Source of the DNA: Raffaelea ambrosiae
Lineage: Eukaryota > Ascomycota > Sordariomycetes > Ophiostomatales > Ophiostomataceae
Direction: 5' to 3'
Assembly: GCA_002778195.1 (NCBI GenBank)
Contig: PCDI01000003.1
Span: 2,067,913 to 2,131,912, forward strand
DNA: 64,000 bases
A program made the translations under genes and the position numbers. Below the pieces are notes generated by a model, which saw only the letters and a program-made list of their open reading frames with translations, was not told the origin of the DNA and made no database searches. This document shows positions 35,238-46,378 of the stretch, in pieces. Positions within the stretch are counted from its first letter, which is position 1. Every line of letters starts with the position of its first letter.

Positions 35238-35934
35238 AAACATGGAGATCGACGACGACGAGCAGCCGCAGCTCAACCCCAAGGCGCGGCTGGCAGCCAA
35301 GATGGCCGACGAGACCTTTGGGCCGCTGCTGCGCTCCAAGGGCTTCCTGTGGCTCGCCACGCGGCCGACCATGGTAACTACGTAGCGAACCGCGTTTCGT
35401 TTCTTTGCCCCCACACTGCTAACAACACGGGTCTAGTTTGGCGAGTGGTCCCAGGCCGGCGTCATGCTCACGATCTCGGGCGGCGACCGCTGGCGCTGCG
35501 AGGTGCCCGAGCAGGACTGGCCCCGGGACCCGGCGGTGCGCGAGGCCATCATGAAGGACTACGACGGCAAGTGGGCCGACCGGCGGCAGGAGATTGTCTT
35601 TATCGGGCAGCAGATGCGGCAGGGCGGCGAGCAGCGGCTGCGCAAGGCGCTGGACGCCTGCCTGCTGGACGATGCCGAGATGGCCGCCTGGGAGCGGGTG
35701 ATGGAGAGCGACGACGTCGAGCAGGGGCTGATCGACATGTTCGAGGACGGCTTCGAGGACTGGCCCGACTTTTCGCACCACGACGAGGAGCTGGTCGACC
35801 TGGACCTGATGATCGAGGAGGCGCCACCGTCACCAGCAACCAATGGGGCCAAGACCAACGGGCATGCTGGACACAACCATGCCCACGCCCATGCCCATCC
35901 GCATCCGCATCCGCACAGCGGGCACAAGCACTGA
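34024..35934 (+). CDS. CobW/COG0523-family metallochaperone-like GTPase
   Basis: Exons 34024-35373 and 35437-35934 give 615 aa. The 63-nt intron (GTAACT donor, GCTAAC branch, CTAG acceptor) restores TRPTM/FGEWSQAG. COG0523 GTPases deliver zinc or cobalt to client enzymes. Motifs: GFLGSGKTT Walker A (66-74), metal-binding GCICC (124-128), ESSGVSEP, and NKCD (277-280). The C-terminal CobW_C domain ends near EMAAWERVMES, followed by a His-rich tail (about 593-615, alternating HA and HP) that probably binds metal. An acidic insert (about 388-415, runs of Asp) splits the C-terminal half, and an NGT/NGK repeat (25-48) lies before the GTPase domain. The CPELVPI motif that lets ZNG1 dock methionine aminopeptidase is absent from the N-terminus, so I do not call it ZNG1. 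ATG context is CACACCATGG. Confidence 0.9.
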
Positions 35935-37734
35935 TAGGCCTGGCGAGTGTGCTCGACCTGTGTTTCATGGAGAGGGTTCGACTCTATATGGCGGCTCGGT
36001 TGGTGTGTCCCCCCAGATGTGATAGCCTCTGCATGGGGAGAGGAACATGTGGCACGATGGTACGACAGGATAAACCGGGGGGGTGTTGCACAAAAGTTGA
36101 TGTTGTTTGTTTAGAGTTCTTTTTGCACTTGTTGAATAGTTTCAGAAAGAAATCAGAAAGGTGTTGCACGAAACAAAGTTTGTTGAGCAATCTCTCTCTC
36201 TATGTGACGTGAGATACCTGCAGCTTGTGGGCCTCTGCCCTGTCAAAGCAAGCACGGGCTGTTGGATGTCATCCGTGCAGAGCACGCGTTCGACGCGTTC
36301 GACACGTTCGGCCCATGGCCCATGTATCTGCGTGCCTCTGGATCTTTCTAGTACCGGCCTTTGTTTGGGGTTCCGAGTCCTGTCGCGTGTCGGGGTCGAT
36401 TCTCACGCCATCAGTCACATCAAAGGACTGCTTTTGCGTGCCGTCTTTGGACGAGACGAGCAGTCCCCCATGATAGGCAGCAAAGGCTCCTCCGATGCCA
36501 TCTCTGAGTGACTCTGTGTCTCGATAATGAACCGTCAATCAGTCGCCGTTTGTTCTGGTCGCTGCTGCCAAAGATTCACAAGTCTGGAGAGAAGCCGGGG
36601 TGGGCTTGGAACATGGAAAGAATCACTGTGTTGTGAGTTCGGTCTTGCTGTCGCCATGGGCAGCGGCATATTGTCGCGCGGCTACAGAAAAGCCCCAGGC
36701 GAAAAGCCCAGAAACGCGCGTGGTCTCGCATTGTCGGCCGACCGTCTTATCAAGGGCCTTGGCCCTAAATGGAGCAGCATGGTTCCAGAGAGAACGCTCT
36801 TAGTCGGTCTGGTACGATTGGGCAAGCTGGGATTTGGTATTGATGTCTACTCTTTTACACACGGCTGCGCCTTCTCCCCTGTAGAACGCAGCTCTTATGT
36901 TCAATTCCATGCCGTGCGAGGTGTTCACCAGTGCAGAACACGGATGGGGCACAGCGAGAACCTGCGCTCGTAGTTGGTTGTCCTCGCCGCGGCATGCTGG
37001 TATCCAGCATTCCAGGAAGCCATCCATAGCAGATGTCTATGAGTGGTATAGGGACGTATACGCACAGCACCTACTATGTAGCTAGGCGTCGTTCCAAAGT
37101 AGCTCTATTGCATGCACTTGTCGTCGGTTCCGAGCTTTCTCTGACGACTCGGGCCAAAGCTGATCATACTATCACAGCCGAGGATGCCTTCAGTCAAATG
37201 ATACACCGGAAAAGGCAAAGTGCCCAACGAGCCGGGCAGAAGAGCAGGGGCCAGAGAACAGAAAGACCAGGGCAAACGTGCACAAGAGCAAAATCGTGAC
37301 AGCGCAAAAAAGCGGCAAAACCGAGAGGTGGTTGGGAGACCATGGGGAACCCCTGGTCGCACCAATGCACCTCTGCAAAGTACAGAGACTGGTCTCTTGC
37401 GTTGCTTCGTGATGTCAAGCACCATGTAGCAGTAGTATTGGCTTGCCCTTGGCGGCTTACACCGTAACTACGAGTACTTGAAGGTGGAGAAGAAGCTGGT
37501 TGCAAGTCCAGATAAAGTGGGGATTCGCCGGAAATGGACTAGCACGGCTGCTGTGCTTCTTAAAAAAGAAACAACCTTGTTGTAAACAGTGGGGCTGCGC
37601 CTGAGGCCCAGATTTGGTTTGTCGAGTGGCTCAGCAGAAAAAAAAAAACACCCGGAAAAAGGAAAGGCGCTTCTACTCTTCTGTGAGCACCATGCAGCAT
37701 CCTGATGCAACTGGTTGTTGGCCCAGGCAGGTGC

Positions 37735-37767
<33 letters not shown>

Positions 37768-38012
37768 CCAAATGCGGGCGCCCAAAAAAAGTGATGAAAG
37801 CGATGAACCAGTCGAGGGATACAAAGAGAGCAAAAACAAACAGGCGTCTGCAGCGAGATATTCTGGCAAACATGCAGGCTCACTACAGATATGCCAGACC
37901 CCAAGGAGACCGCTGGGCTGCCGTAAGGGCCAGCCGGGCGGCTCAGGGCTGTGGAGACGGACAGTGGCTGACGAGGCTGCTGTGCTGCGGATCTGACCTA
38001 GACTGTAATTAG

Positions 38013-38033
38013 CCCCCCCCCCCCCCCCCCCCC
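38013..38033. repeat. C21 homopolymer
   Basis: Twenty-one consecutive C residues in otherwise mixed intergenic sequence. Length is likely approximate for the same technical reason as other long homopolymers. Confidence 0.85.
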
Positions 38034-38925
38034 AAGATGATGCAGTGGCCTGCCTGCGAGGTGATGAGAAGAGGGGGCACCCGGCTGGGGGCGGTATGAT
38101 TTCTGGTTGACGGCGGCAAGAGTTGGGTAGTTACGAGATTTCTCGCCGCCGGGAGTCCTGCTAGGACCTTGTAACGGCCTTCACCAACATGACACCCAAC
38201 ACACACACACACACACACACAGCGAATCCTCCCTGCAGATCGGGCCATGTTTCTGCTGGCGGTTCCAAGTGTCTTTTTGCATCTTGTGATGGTCACCAGG
38301 GTGCCTTCGTTTCCTGTGTTCTTGCACTGCACGAGTGGGCGAGGCCGTCCAGAAGGGCGGCTAGTTGCTGCATATCACAAGGCGGCCAGGTCACGTTGGG
38401 AGGCCCTCACGCCGCGGTAGACGGGGGGGATGAAACGAGAGACTCGAAATGGGTCGCGGATACATGCGGACCTACTATGTAGAGAGGCCAGACAAAAAAG
38501 ATCGAAACGTCCCTGCCACCATAATGAAGAATAAGCACTTACACGAGAACTGGGGCCAATCTGGCAGCAAAACGGAACCGCCATCTAACAGACAACAACA
38601 AGACAGAAGGACAGAAGGACAGCATAGCAGACACAACAAAACAAAACACACAACACAAAACACAAGACGGAACACACAGCCCGACAGGGAGACGGCCGCC
38701 AGATGAGTTCGAGAAGCGAGGCTGCGCATATGCCACAACCGGGCCTTTTTCTTCCTGCCTTGCTCCGTCCTCTTCCTTCTGCATCCTGCCCGCCCAGCTG
38801 GCGCTTTTCTTGGCCCCATCCTTGCCAGGCCGCCCGCCCATGCATCGTTCATCCACCTTCGTGCATACATAGTACATAGTAACTACCTTACACGACCAGC
38901 TTGGGCCAACCTCACCAACGGCACC

Positions 38926-38926
<1 letters not shown>

Positions 38927-38961
<35 letters not shown>
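38927..38961. repeat. C35 homopolymer
   Basis: Thirty-five consecutive C residues are followed by C-rich sequence. Such a run is hard to sequence, so its length should be taken as approximate. The opposite strand is a G35 run. Confidence 0.85.
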
Positions 38962-38964
<3 letters not shown>

Positions 38965-39664
38965 CCTGCCACCCCTGCCACCACCCTCCCGTCCCTTGCC
39001 ACCAGCTTGGCTGCTCGTCATCGCCTGATCCCCCCAAGGCCTTTTATTCGGGGTTGTTCTCTATTATGGCTGCTGCTCGCTGTCATTTTGTTCCCTTGTT
39101 TTTCTGTCTCTTTTGTTTCTTATGGGGTTTGGTTGTTTCGTGTCCTCGCTTTTTGTCTTGTGCCTGCTCTGAAAGTGTACAGCTCCAAACACACGCAGTC
39201 CCTCCTCAGCCTCGCCCTTCCGTGCCCGGGCTGTTCCTCCAGTTCGAGCTGTCGAAACGAATTGCTTGCTGGCCCGATCTATACACCGTACTCCCGCCCA
39301 CTAGCCTTCGCCTCCATTTCCCCGCAACCCTGTCTGGCCGAACTACGCCCCAGCCCTGTCCGTCTTATACTGGGACCCGGCCGGTCATATATACACCCTT
39401 GCTGACCCGTCCGTCCCTTCCGACTCGTGTCCATTCCTCTTCTATTACCAGTGCTGCAACTGCTCTTCCATTTCTGTCACCACTTGTCACCGCCTAACTA
39501 CATCGCCGAACCGAAGCTGTCTGGACGTCCCTCGGCGACCTCTCTCTGGAGCGCACTCCTCGCTACCGCCACTCGCTTCACGTCTGTTTAGACGCCCTTC
39601 CCTTTCCTGGATATCCACTGGATGCCGTCCCACACCCGCGTCTTTCACTCTCCCTAAGCCAACA

Positions 39665-41250
39665 ATGCCCGTCCTTGGACAGACACGGCCGTCAACAGCC
39701 GCCATGTTGCACTACAGTCCCCTCTGGGGGCGTGCCGACACCTCATGTCCAAGTGGCAGCCTGTATTACACGTGCGCTGCCAACAACTTCTCCGGCTGCT
39801 GTACAGTCAACGCATGCCAGGACAGCTCGGGAACATGTCCGGACGTCAGCAGCAGCGCATCGTCGACCAAAACGACAACACACACATCATCAACACCCAC
39901 GACCACGCAAGCCGTAGGTGACCCGGCCAGCACGACGGAAGAGCCGAGCACCATCACCAAGACTGTCCAGGTATCTTCCACGCCCAGCTCAACTTCGGCG
40001 TCGTCGTCATCCATACCGCCCACGCCGACTTCCACCGACGCTGCGTCCACTGCCGGAGGCAACTCCTCGTCTGGCCTGTCCAAGGGTGCTCTCAGCGGCG
40101 TCGTTGTGGCCGGTGTTCTCGTCTTTATTGTCATTGCCGGCTTGGTCTGCTGGAAGTTCTGGAGGCGACGGAAGCAACTGAAAGAGGACCAGGAACGGCC
40201 GCTTGCCTCGGGGCGGCCCGGTGACGAGGAGCGCCAGGTTGGCAGCGGCGAGAAAGGCCACCAGCTAGGCCTGCTGTCCGGCTCCCCCGACCATGGCCAT
40301 GGCAGCCCCGGTGGCGACAATGAATCGCTATTCGGTGAGACCTCGTCGGGTGGCATCGAGGCGGCTCTGGCGCGATGGGGTCTGCATGGCGCCCGGCTGG
40401 CAGCCATGCGGAAACGGGGCACGGTGGATTCGATGCGCAGTCGCCATGACCCGGCTGACTTGGGAGGTAGGCCTTTTTTCTTTTCTTTTTCCCTTTCTCT
40501 TCTTCTTTTCCTCTTTTCCTCTTTTCTTCTTTTCTTCTTCTTTTTCTCCTTATCTTTTGGTATGCCCTTCTGGAACAGCTGCTAACACACCACCCAGGAA
40601 GCTACATGGGTCAGGGAGACCACAAGGACAAGGACGGTCTCGGTTCTCAGAGTGCTGCAACCGACGGGCTCCTCCACCCCGACGGAAGCCAGGCGGCCGA
40701 GCTGGACGGCACCCCGACGATCATCGCCGAGCTCGAGACGCCCGACCGGACGCCCAAGAACTCGCCGTCCAATGCCAGCCACACGCCCTCGACCTTTGTG
40801 TCGTCCTGGCGCCATTCTGGGCGGACCATCAGCACCGCCATGGGGACCTCGCCAACCATTACAGAGCTGGACAGCACGCCACGGATGTCAAACAGCAACA
40901 GCACCAGCGGGGACCTCCGCCCTGTGTCGGGGCTGTCGCCGTCGAGCTCGCCTGGCATCCCCGAGGCCGACTCGGAGACGGACGTGCCGGCACCCCTCCA
41001 GGTACCCGGCGTCAGCAGCTGGCGGTACAACCGAGGCCAGAATAAGAGCAGCAGCAGCAACGACATTGCCGAAGGCAGCAACGACATTGCCGAAGGCAGC
41101 AACGACATTGCCGAAGGCGGCAACGACAGCAGCAGCAGCAACAACAACAACACCGAGAGCAATCCGGGGCCGGCTCAGGACAGTGCGTCTCCTAGGAAAG
41201 GGCCGTCTGGCCAGTACATAACCAGCTGGGGCTCGTACCAGCCACAGTAA
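39665..41250 (+). CDS. Single-pass membrane protein with Cys-rich N-terminus and Ser/Thr-rich stalk
   Basis: Exons 39665-40466 and 40598-41250 give 484 aa. The 131-nt intron has a GTAGGC donor, a GCTAAC branch and a CCAG acceptor. The architecture recalls fungal wall-stress sensors and related single-pass proteins. A short Cys motif CPSGSLYYTCAANNFSGCC..C (about 28-52) is followed by a Ser/Thr-rich, probably O-mannosylated stalk (53-135). One membrane helix (about 142-163, VVVAGVLVFIVIAGLVC) precedes a basic WKFWRRRK stop-transfer. The cytosolic tail of about 320 residues is disordered, with TP/SP sites and a triplicated 7-residue unit SNDIAEG encoded by 21-bp DNA repeats at about 41058-41120. 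No clear cleavable signal peptide precedes the Cys motif; the start may be wrong, or the helix may serve as signal anchor. I do not assign WSC or Mid2 identity because those domains are not complete here. Confidence 0.75.
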
Positions 41251-42279
41251 AGTTCATTGAAAGCCAATACCAAAAAAAGGGGAAAAAAAGAAGAAAAAAG
41301 AAAGAAAAAAAAAGAGAGAGAGAAAGAACAGATGGAGGGTGGTTGTGGCTCGCGATTTGCAATTTTCGTGGTCTAATTTTGTGTCACGAAACCCTCAAAA
41401 ACTTCAAAGCGACAGATCCAAACGACAGATCTGAGCAACCCTTTTTTTTTCTGTTACGATGACGAGGACAGGTGGTTCCCTCTCGCGCGGCATCGCATGC
41501 TGTGCTTACAGATACCCTGGTGTGGGCTAGCCAGAAGCCTTTTATATATAGACACTCCTTTAGTAGTATTAGTAGTAACTTCGTCGACATGACTGTTCAT
41601 GGCAAAAAATAATTTATCAATTGTATAGTCGTTACCACCTGGGTGTCCTATGGAGAACTTGCCTGTCTCGGCAAAGCAAATTCACCATTATCAACGACTG
41701 TTCTTCATACTGCAGTCTTTTCTTTTTTCCATTTATTTTTCTCTCCCACTCGGGTATTGCTACTGTATATGAACTAGGACAAAAAAACAAACCCGTAAAA
41801 AAACATTGACGTTTGTAGAAATCCCCAAAAACACATCCTGGCATTTGGTTTTCCCTCTCAACTCTTGCATCTCCCATGATTTTTGTCCCCAGGCGCCGCT
41901 TCATGCAAACAAAAAGGTAAATAGAGAACGGCCAAACAAGAAACAAAACAAAAACAAAAACAAAAGACAAAACAGGAACAAGAACAGAGAAAGCAGGGGA
42001 AACCCCGGAACAACAAAAACAGGGCAAAGGAACAGCAAAGGAACACCAGTCCGCGAGCTGAATGGGACACGCCACCCGGCTTAGCCAGCAACTCTCTCGC
42101 GGGAGCAGGCAAGAGCCACAGCTAAACAACCATGTGCGCCTGTTCCCTTGCCTGTTCCTAGTGCATCGCCTCGATGACGATAGCGTCCCTAGGCCTCGAC
42201 CCCTTTTCCCGGGCCGGTGGACCTTTCCTCGTTGTATGACACCTCCTTCTCTGTTGCGTAGAGAAAACCAAAAGCCTTC
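41251..42279. other. Convergent spacer, membrane-protein gene / RPB4
   Basis: Purine-rich (AAAAGAA, GAGAGA) sequence directly after the stop at 41250 is followed by AT-rich and AAAACA-rich stretches. The two 3' UTRs should lie here. No gene was recognised. Confidence 0.5.
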
Positions 42280-42765
42280 TCATCCGTGTAGCTTGCCCAT
42301 CTCGTCCAACAGCTCCTGCAGGTCGTCGTCGGAGATCTTGTTGGTCAGCGATGGAATCAGCGTCTTGGCCTCCTCGACGGCCTCGGGACACAGCGACCCC
42401 AGCGCCGCGCGCTCAAACTTGGTCAGCTCCCCGTGCGAGGCCAGCAGCCGCTCCACGGCCTCGACGTTTTCTTTCCGCTTGAACCGTGCAAACGCGTCGA
42501 GGTAGTCGATCGTCTTAGTCAGGACTCTGTTCGGTCAGCGGGCGTTCCCCTCCCTCCTGCCTTGTCTGCCTTCTCCCACGTACTCTGTCTCGTTGACGTT
42601 TTTTCGGTCGTTTCGCCGCTTCGCCACCAGCGCGTTGATAACAAGCCATGCCTCAGACAGCGACAGCGTCTCGACGCCCTCGAACTCGCCCAGCTTCAGT
42701 TCCGCGCCGGCCTCTTCTTCGCCCGGCGGCGGTGGCTTCGGGCGAGACGTCCGTGCTTGCGGCAT
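42280..42765 (-). CDS. RPB4: RNA polymerase II subunit Rpb4
   Basis: Minus-strand exons 42765-42584 and 42526-42280 give 142 aa; the 57-nt intron has a GTACGT donor and an ACAG acceptor and restores NETEVLTKTIDYLDAF. Rpb4 forms the stalk of RNA polymerase II with Rpb7 and links transcription to mRNA export and decay. Family blocks are LSLSEAWLVINALVAKRR (about 36-53), VLTKTIDYLDAFARFKRKENVEAVERLL (about 62-89), LTKFERAALGSLCPEAVEEAKTLIPSL (about 95-121), and the C-terminal ISDDDLQELLDEMGKL that closes the HRDC-like fold. Length is that of fungal Rpb4 without the yeast-specific charged insert. It is divergent from TRS23. Confidence 0.95.
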
Positions 42766-43508
42766 GTTGACGGTAGGAGGGAGAAATGAAAAGAAAAGAA
42801 AAACGGGGAAAAAAAAAAGGGCGACTCGTTTGGCAAGAGTCGATCTTTCTTGCTTCTAGGGTGTGCGCGACGGGCAGCTCTCGTCTTCGGCAAAGGAATC
42901 CTATGTCGAGAGAAAGATGAAAAAAAGGATGCCGCTCACGCGTGTCAGATGCAGTGGAAAAGGCGCAGGGTTGGGGCTGCCTTGTGTCGTCGAGGAGGGT
43001 TGTTCCTGAGGGACGATTTCTGGAGAGTCGTGATTCTCGCTCAACGTTAGCACTAACTAAGCTTTGAAGAAACCTTGTAGATTCAGCGAGTCACGTGCCT
43101 GTGTTGCCTAGAGTCGGTCTTCTTCGCCAGCCGCCCAAAGACTGGTGACTGCACGCCGGAAACTCGTGCTGGGGAAAGAGCATCAAACTCGGTAAAGATA
43201 ATGTGAAAGTGACATTCCGAATTAAATACTCCTGTTCAGAGACGCCCATGCTGAACTGTGACAAGTTTCTTCTCACCATGTTCAGCGCGGTGGGATTTAG
43301 TGGGCACCGTAGCGCCGTCAGCTCCCTCAGACCACTGTGTGGCAGCCTTGCAGCCCCTATTCCCGCCCACCTTTGTCGTTTTACCAGCGATCTGTTCTTC
43401 GCACGTGCCGCCCAAAACAGAGCCTCAAGACACACCAAACAAAAATCGTCAACGACACCGCATCCGTTCGCATCTAGGCTAGCGCCCCAGGAGGCGTGTA
43501 CGGTGCAT
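42766..43508. promoter_or_regulatory. Divergent promoter RPB4/TRS23
   Basis: This 743-bp spacer sits between two head-to-head housekeeping genes. It contains a run of A residues near 42811-42818 and no reading frame of interest. If the first TRS23 intron is as modelled, the TRS23 leader exon must lie in the right part of this spacer. Confidence 0.5.
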
Positions 43509-44321
43509 ATGTGAGTACCACCTGGCGCTCTACGCGAGGGGATGCTTCCGGTACACCATGAGACGCATGTCCTGACGTGTTTCCAGCGGCCTTTTGCTGC
43601 CACAGATCTCATTCAATGACGATGAGAGTCTAAAGACAAGAAGAGAAGCGCATCATGTGCGGCACCTCTGCTTGACACACACGACCTCCCGTGCCTGAGA
43701 AATGCCTTTGCTAACCCTGGCACAGGACGGTCTTTGCTCTCATAGTCATCAACAAGGCCGGCGGTCTGGTGTACAACCGGTCTTTCCACGAGGGTGGCCT
43801 CAACCAGCTGAGCACCAATGACTACCTGATAGTAGCGGGAACATTCCATGGGTGAGTTCTCAGCACTCTCGAGGAGACTGCGGCAGGAAAGAGAGTTCCG
43901 CTGACCACGCCCCAGTGTCCATGCTATCACGACGCGGCTGAACCCGCTCAAGCACCTCCAGAATGCGTCCACCGCCGGGATTGCCCCGGCCCCCGTTGCA
44001 CCCGGAGTACCGGCTCCGCCTTCCGGGACGGTGATGACCCCCGCCGGCCTGGCGCCCAGTCGGCCAGACCCGCCATCGGGCCTCGAAGTGCTGGAGAGCG
44101 AGAACTTCCGCATGCAGTGCTTCAACACCCTGACGGGCACCAAGTTCCTGCTCTTTACCGACACCGCGCAGTCCAACGTCGACAACACCATGCGCCGGGT
44201 CTACGACCTGTACGCTGACTACGTGATGAAGAACCCGTTCTACCAACTGGAGATGCCCATCCGCTGCGACATGTTTGACCGCAAGCTCAACTCGTTCATC
44301 CGGGAGATCAACAACCGCTAG
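43509..44321 (+). CDS. TRS23: TRAPP complex subunit Trs23 (TRAPPC4, sybindin-like)
   Basis: Trs23 is a core subunit of the TRAPP tethering and Rab-GEF complex in ER-Golgi traffic. The protein begins (M)TVFALIVINKAGGLVYNRSF, matching family starts such as xIFSVYVVNKAGGLIY. No Met precedes this in the exon at 43726, but splicing AT from an upstream exon to the exon's first G makes ATG. Two donors supply AT: 43511 (GTGAGT, perfect consensus, intron 215 nt) and 43657 (GTGCGG, intron 69 nt); both use the CTAAC branch and CACAG acceptor ending 43725. I list the first. Exons are then 43509-43510, 43726-43851 and 43916-44321 (177 aa); the second intron is 64 nt (GTGAGT...CCAG). Later motifs: FRMQCFNTLTGTKFLLFTD, YDLYADYVMKNPFYQLEMPIRCDMFD. 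A Pro/Ala-rich insert of about 45 residues (60-105) separates the two halves. Confidence 0.88.
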
Positions 44322-44684
44322 GTGCGGTCGGTGTTCTGACCTGCAGGGAAGGCGCGTGGCTAGACAGACCTTGAATCTTTATGAATGATGATATGTCTTG
44401 TTCGTTAGAAACACAATATAATGCAATACCACTAGAGAAGCACTTCTTCCTAGGAACACGCAAAGTGGTAGTTGATTACGCGATCTGTCCACCCCCGAGT
44501 CACGCCTATTTCGCGTTTTTCGCCTACCAAATGCATCTGTTTTTTGTCTGTTTTTTTTTTTTGCGTGTTACGTCTATTAATCGTACAGAAGATATAGGAA
44601 GAACCGATATCCTCGGTCCATTCCAGTGTTGAAAGGGTTGGAAAAGACAAATAAAACGGGCAAGGGGGAGCAAAACAAGCACTA
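44322..44684. other. Convergent spacer TRS23/RPN10
   Basis: A 363-bp region holding both 3' UTRs. It contains a T11 run near 44553-44563 and no gene. Confidence 0.5.
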
Positions 44685-45747
44685 CTATGAAGTGTCCATC
44701 TTGTCGCCGCCGTCCTTGTCTCCGTCCTTGTCCTTCGAGCCGCTGCCGCTGGGCTCGCCGTCCTTGTCCAGCAGCGGCTGACCAGCCTCGTCCTCTTCTT
44801 TAACCGACTCCAGGTTGGCCTTCTTGGCCGCCTCCTCCTCCTCGCGCGCCTTCTTCTGTTGCCGTGCGTTCTCCTCCTCCATACTCATGCGCAGCGCCAG
44901 GGCCAGCTCCGGATCCGACGATGGGTCGAAGCCGAACTCATCAAACTCACCACCGCCGGCCGCCCCCTCGCCGCTGCCGCCAGCCGCCGCGGCACCGCCC
45001 TCGCCCAGCAGAATCGGCGTCGACAGAAGCTGGTCGCTAAGAAGCCTGGCACTCGGCGGGATGGTGACCAGGTGACTCCCTTCGCTGCCCTTGACCTTGT
45101 CGTTGAATTTTTGCAGCTTTTCCATTGTCTCCTCGTCGAGATCGCCAAAAAGAATAAAGTCGACAGACACGCTGTTCTTCTTGAGCTTGCCGGCCAGCTG
45201 CAGCAGCGACTTCTGGTCGTCGGATACGGGCGAGCAGACAAAGGCGATGATGCGCGTCCGCTGGGTCTTGTTCTTGCGGTGTCTGAGGGCGAGCTGTGAT
45301 GGAGAGGGGGTGTGCAGGTTAGCATGACTTGATCTGTGAGATAGATACCCGGGTGTTCTCGAGGTGAAGCCGGGGATGAAGCTGGAGGAACTACAGCCCC
45401 AGATAGGCAAAGACAATCCCGCAACAACACCCCAGCACAAACATCGAACGGCTTACCAGTGCAACTTGGAGACTGGTTCCCAGGTGCGCATCGCCCCGGA
45501 TGCGCTTCTTTGTCCGGTGCAGGCCCTCAAAGATCTTGCCCTGCTCGACCGTCATCGTCACGAGCACCTCGGGACCCTTGCCGGCCATGCTCATCAGGCC
45601 GACCTCCGACTCGGGGTTCCCCTGGATGATGTGCTGGAAGACGACGCCCACCGCATCCGATTGCGCATCAAATCGCGTCGGCTGGTAATCGCCATTCCGA
45701 CTGCTCTCGCTGTTGTCGACAATGATCATCACCGCTTCCATCGGCAT
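44685..45747 (-). CDS. RPN10: 26S proteasome ubiquitin receptor Rpn10
   Basis: Minus-strand exons 45747-45457 and 45293-44685 give 299 aa; the 163-nt intron has a GTAAGC donor and a TCACAG acceptor. Rpn10 sits at the base-lid junction of the 19S particle and captures polyubiquitinated substrates. The N-terminal VWA domain (about 4-187) starts MPMEAVMIIVDNSESSRNGDY and contains TRFDAQSDAV, GLMSMAGKGPEVLVTMT and IIAFVCSPVSDDQKSLLQLAGKLKKNSVSVDFILFGD. A single ubiquitin-interacting motif lies at about 223-242 (DPELALALRMSMEEENARQ). A charged Lys/Glu then Gly/Asp-rich tail ends at 299. The exon junction joins LQVAL/LALRHRKN, in line with yeast LQIAQLTLKHRQN. It is divergent from the borealin gene. 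Confidence 0.95.
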
Positions 45748-46378
45748 CTTGGGTGGTTGTGGGTGGCTTGAATCGCCTCCGGTGGGTAATCGTAGGTGAG
45801 TTGGGTGAGGTGTGAAGGGCGGGGCGGAGAGAGAGAGAGAGAATGAAGAAGAGGAATAGAATAACTAGAATAGAGGCTTGTTTGTTCCTGCGTTGCCAAA
45901 TGCGTTGTGATGGACGGTCGTGGCTCGTGTGCAGGCGCCGTATTACGTTGCGGCGGCAAGGTCGTTGTGTCGTAAAGCAAAGAAGCAGCACTACCCGCAG
46001 AAGCAAGTCGAAAGCAAGCACAAAAGCTGTCGTCAGGCAAAGGTCAGCCTAGCACTGAGCAACAGGGAGTTTGGGAAGAAGAACGCTAGACCTATTTGGG
46101 TAGGCGGTGTGCCTGTCTTCGTGCACGGACCAAGAGGCCCTGTTTTGCACGGCCAGCTGGGTGTTTGTTTACTTACCTCCGTTCAGGGAATGGTAGCCCC
46201 AGACGTTCAGGGTGCTCTTTCCTTGTTTGTCTACGACACCTCCCCCCCAATTTTCAACAACGCGCCTTCTTGTACTAAAAACAACTTCCTAAACCAGCGA
46301 ATATCACGAATTGCAATACACAATTTTCTTGCCTCCCATTAGCCGTTTACCCTACACACCCACATCCTTTTCATCGCC
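45748..46378. promoter_or_regulatory. Divergent promoter RPN10/NBL1
   Basis: This 631-bp spacer sits between head-to-head starts. It has a GA run near 45829-45841. I did not find a convincing proteasome-associated control element (GGTGGCAAA-type) by eye. Confidence 0.5.

Larger units (their letters stand above)
35935..39664. other. Long intergenic region with homopolymer and dinucleotide runs
   Basis: These 3.7 kb lack any recognisable gene. They hold a (GA)n run near 37741-37768, C21 at 38013-38033, a CA run near 38197-38220, C35 at 38927-38961, and TACTCGTA/TACATAGTA words (37072, 37469, 38473, 38866, 38873). The last 600 bp are pyrimidine-rich and likely belong to the leader of the membrane-protein gene at 39665. 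Confidence 0.45.

Noticed and set aside
35961..35990. Possible tRNA T-arm (GGGTTCGACTC)
   Set aside because: The stem bases do not pair and no cloverleaf is possible.
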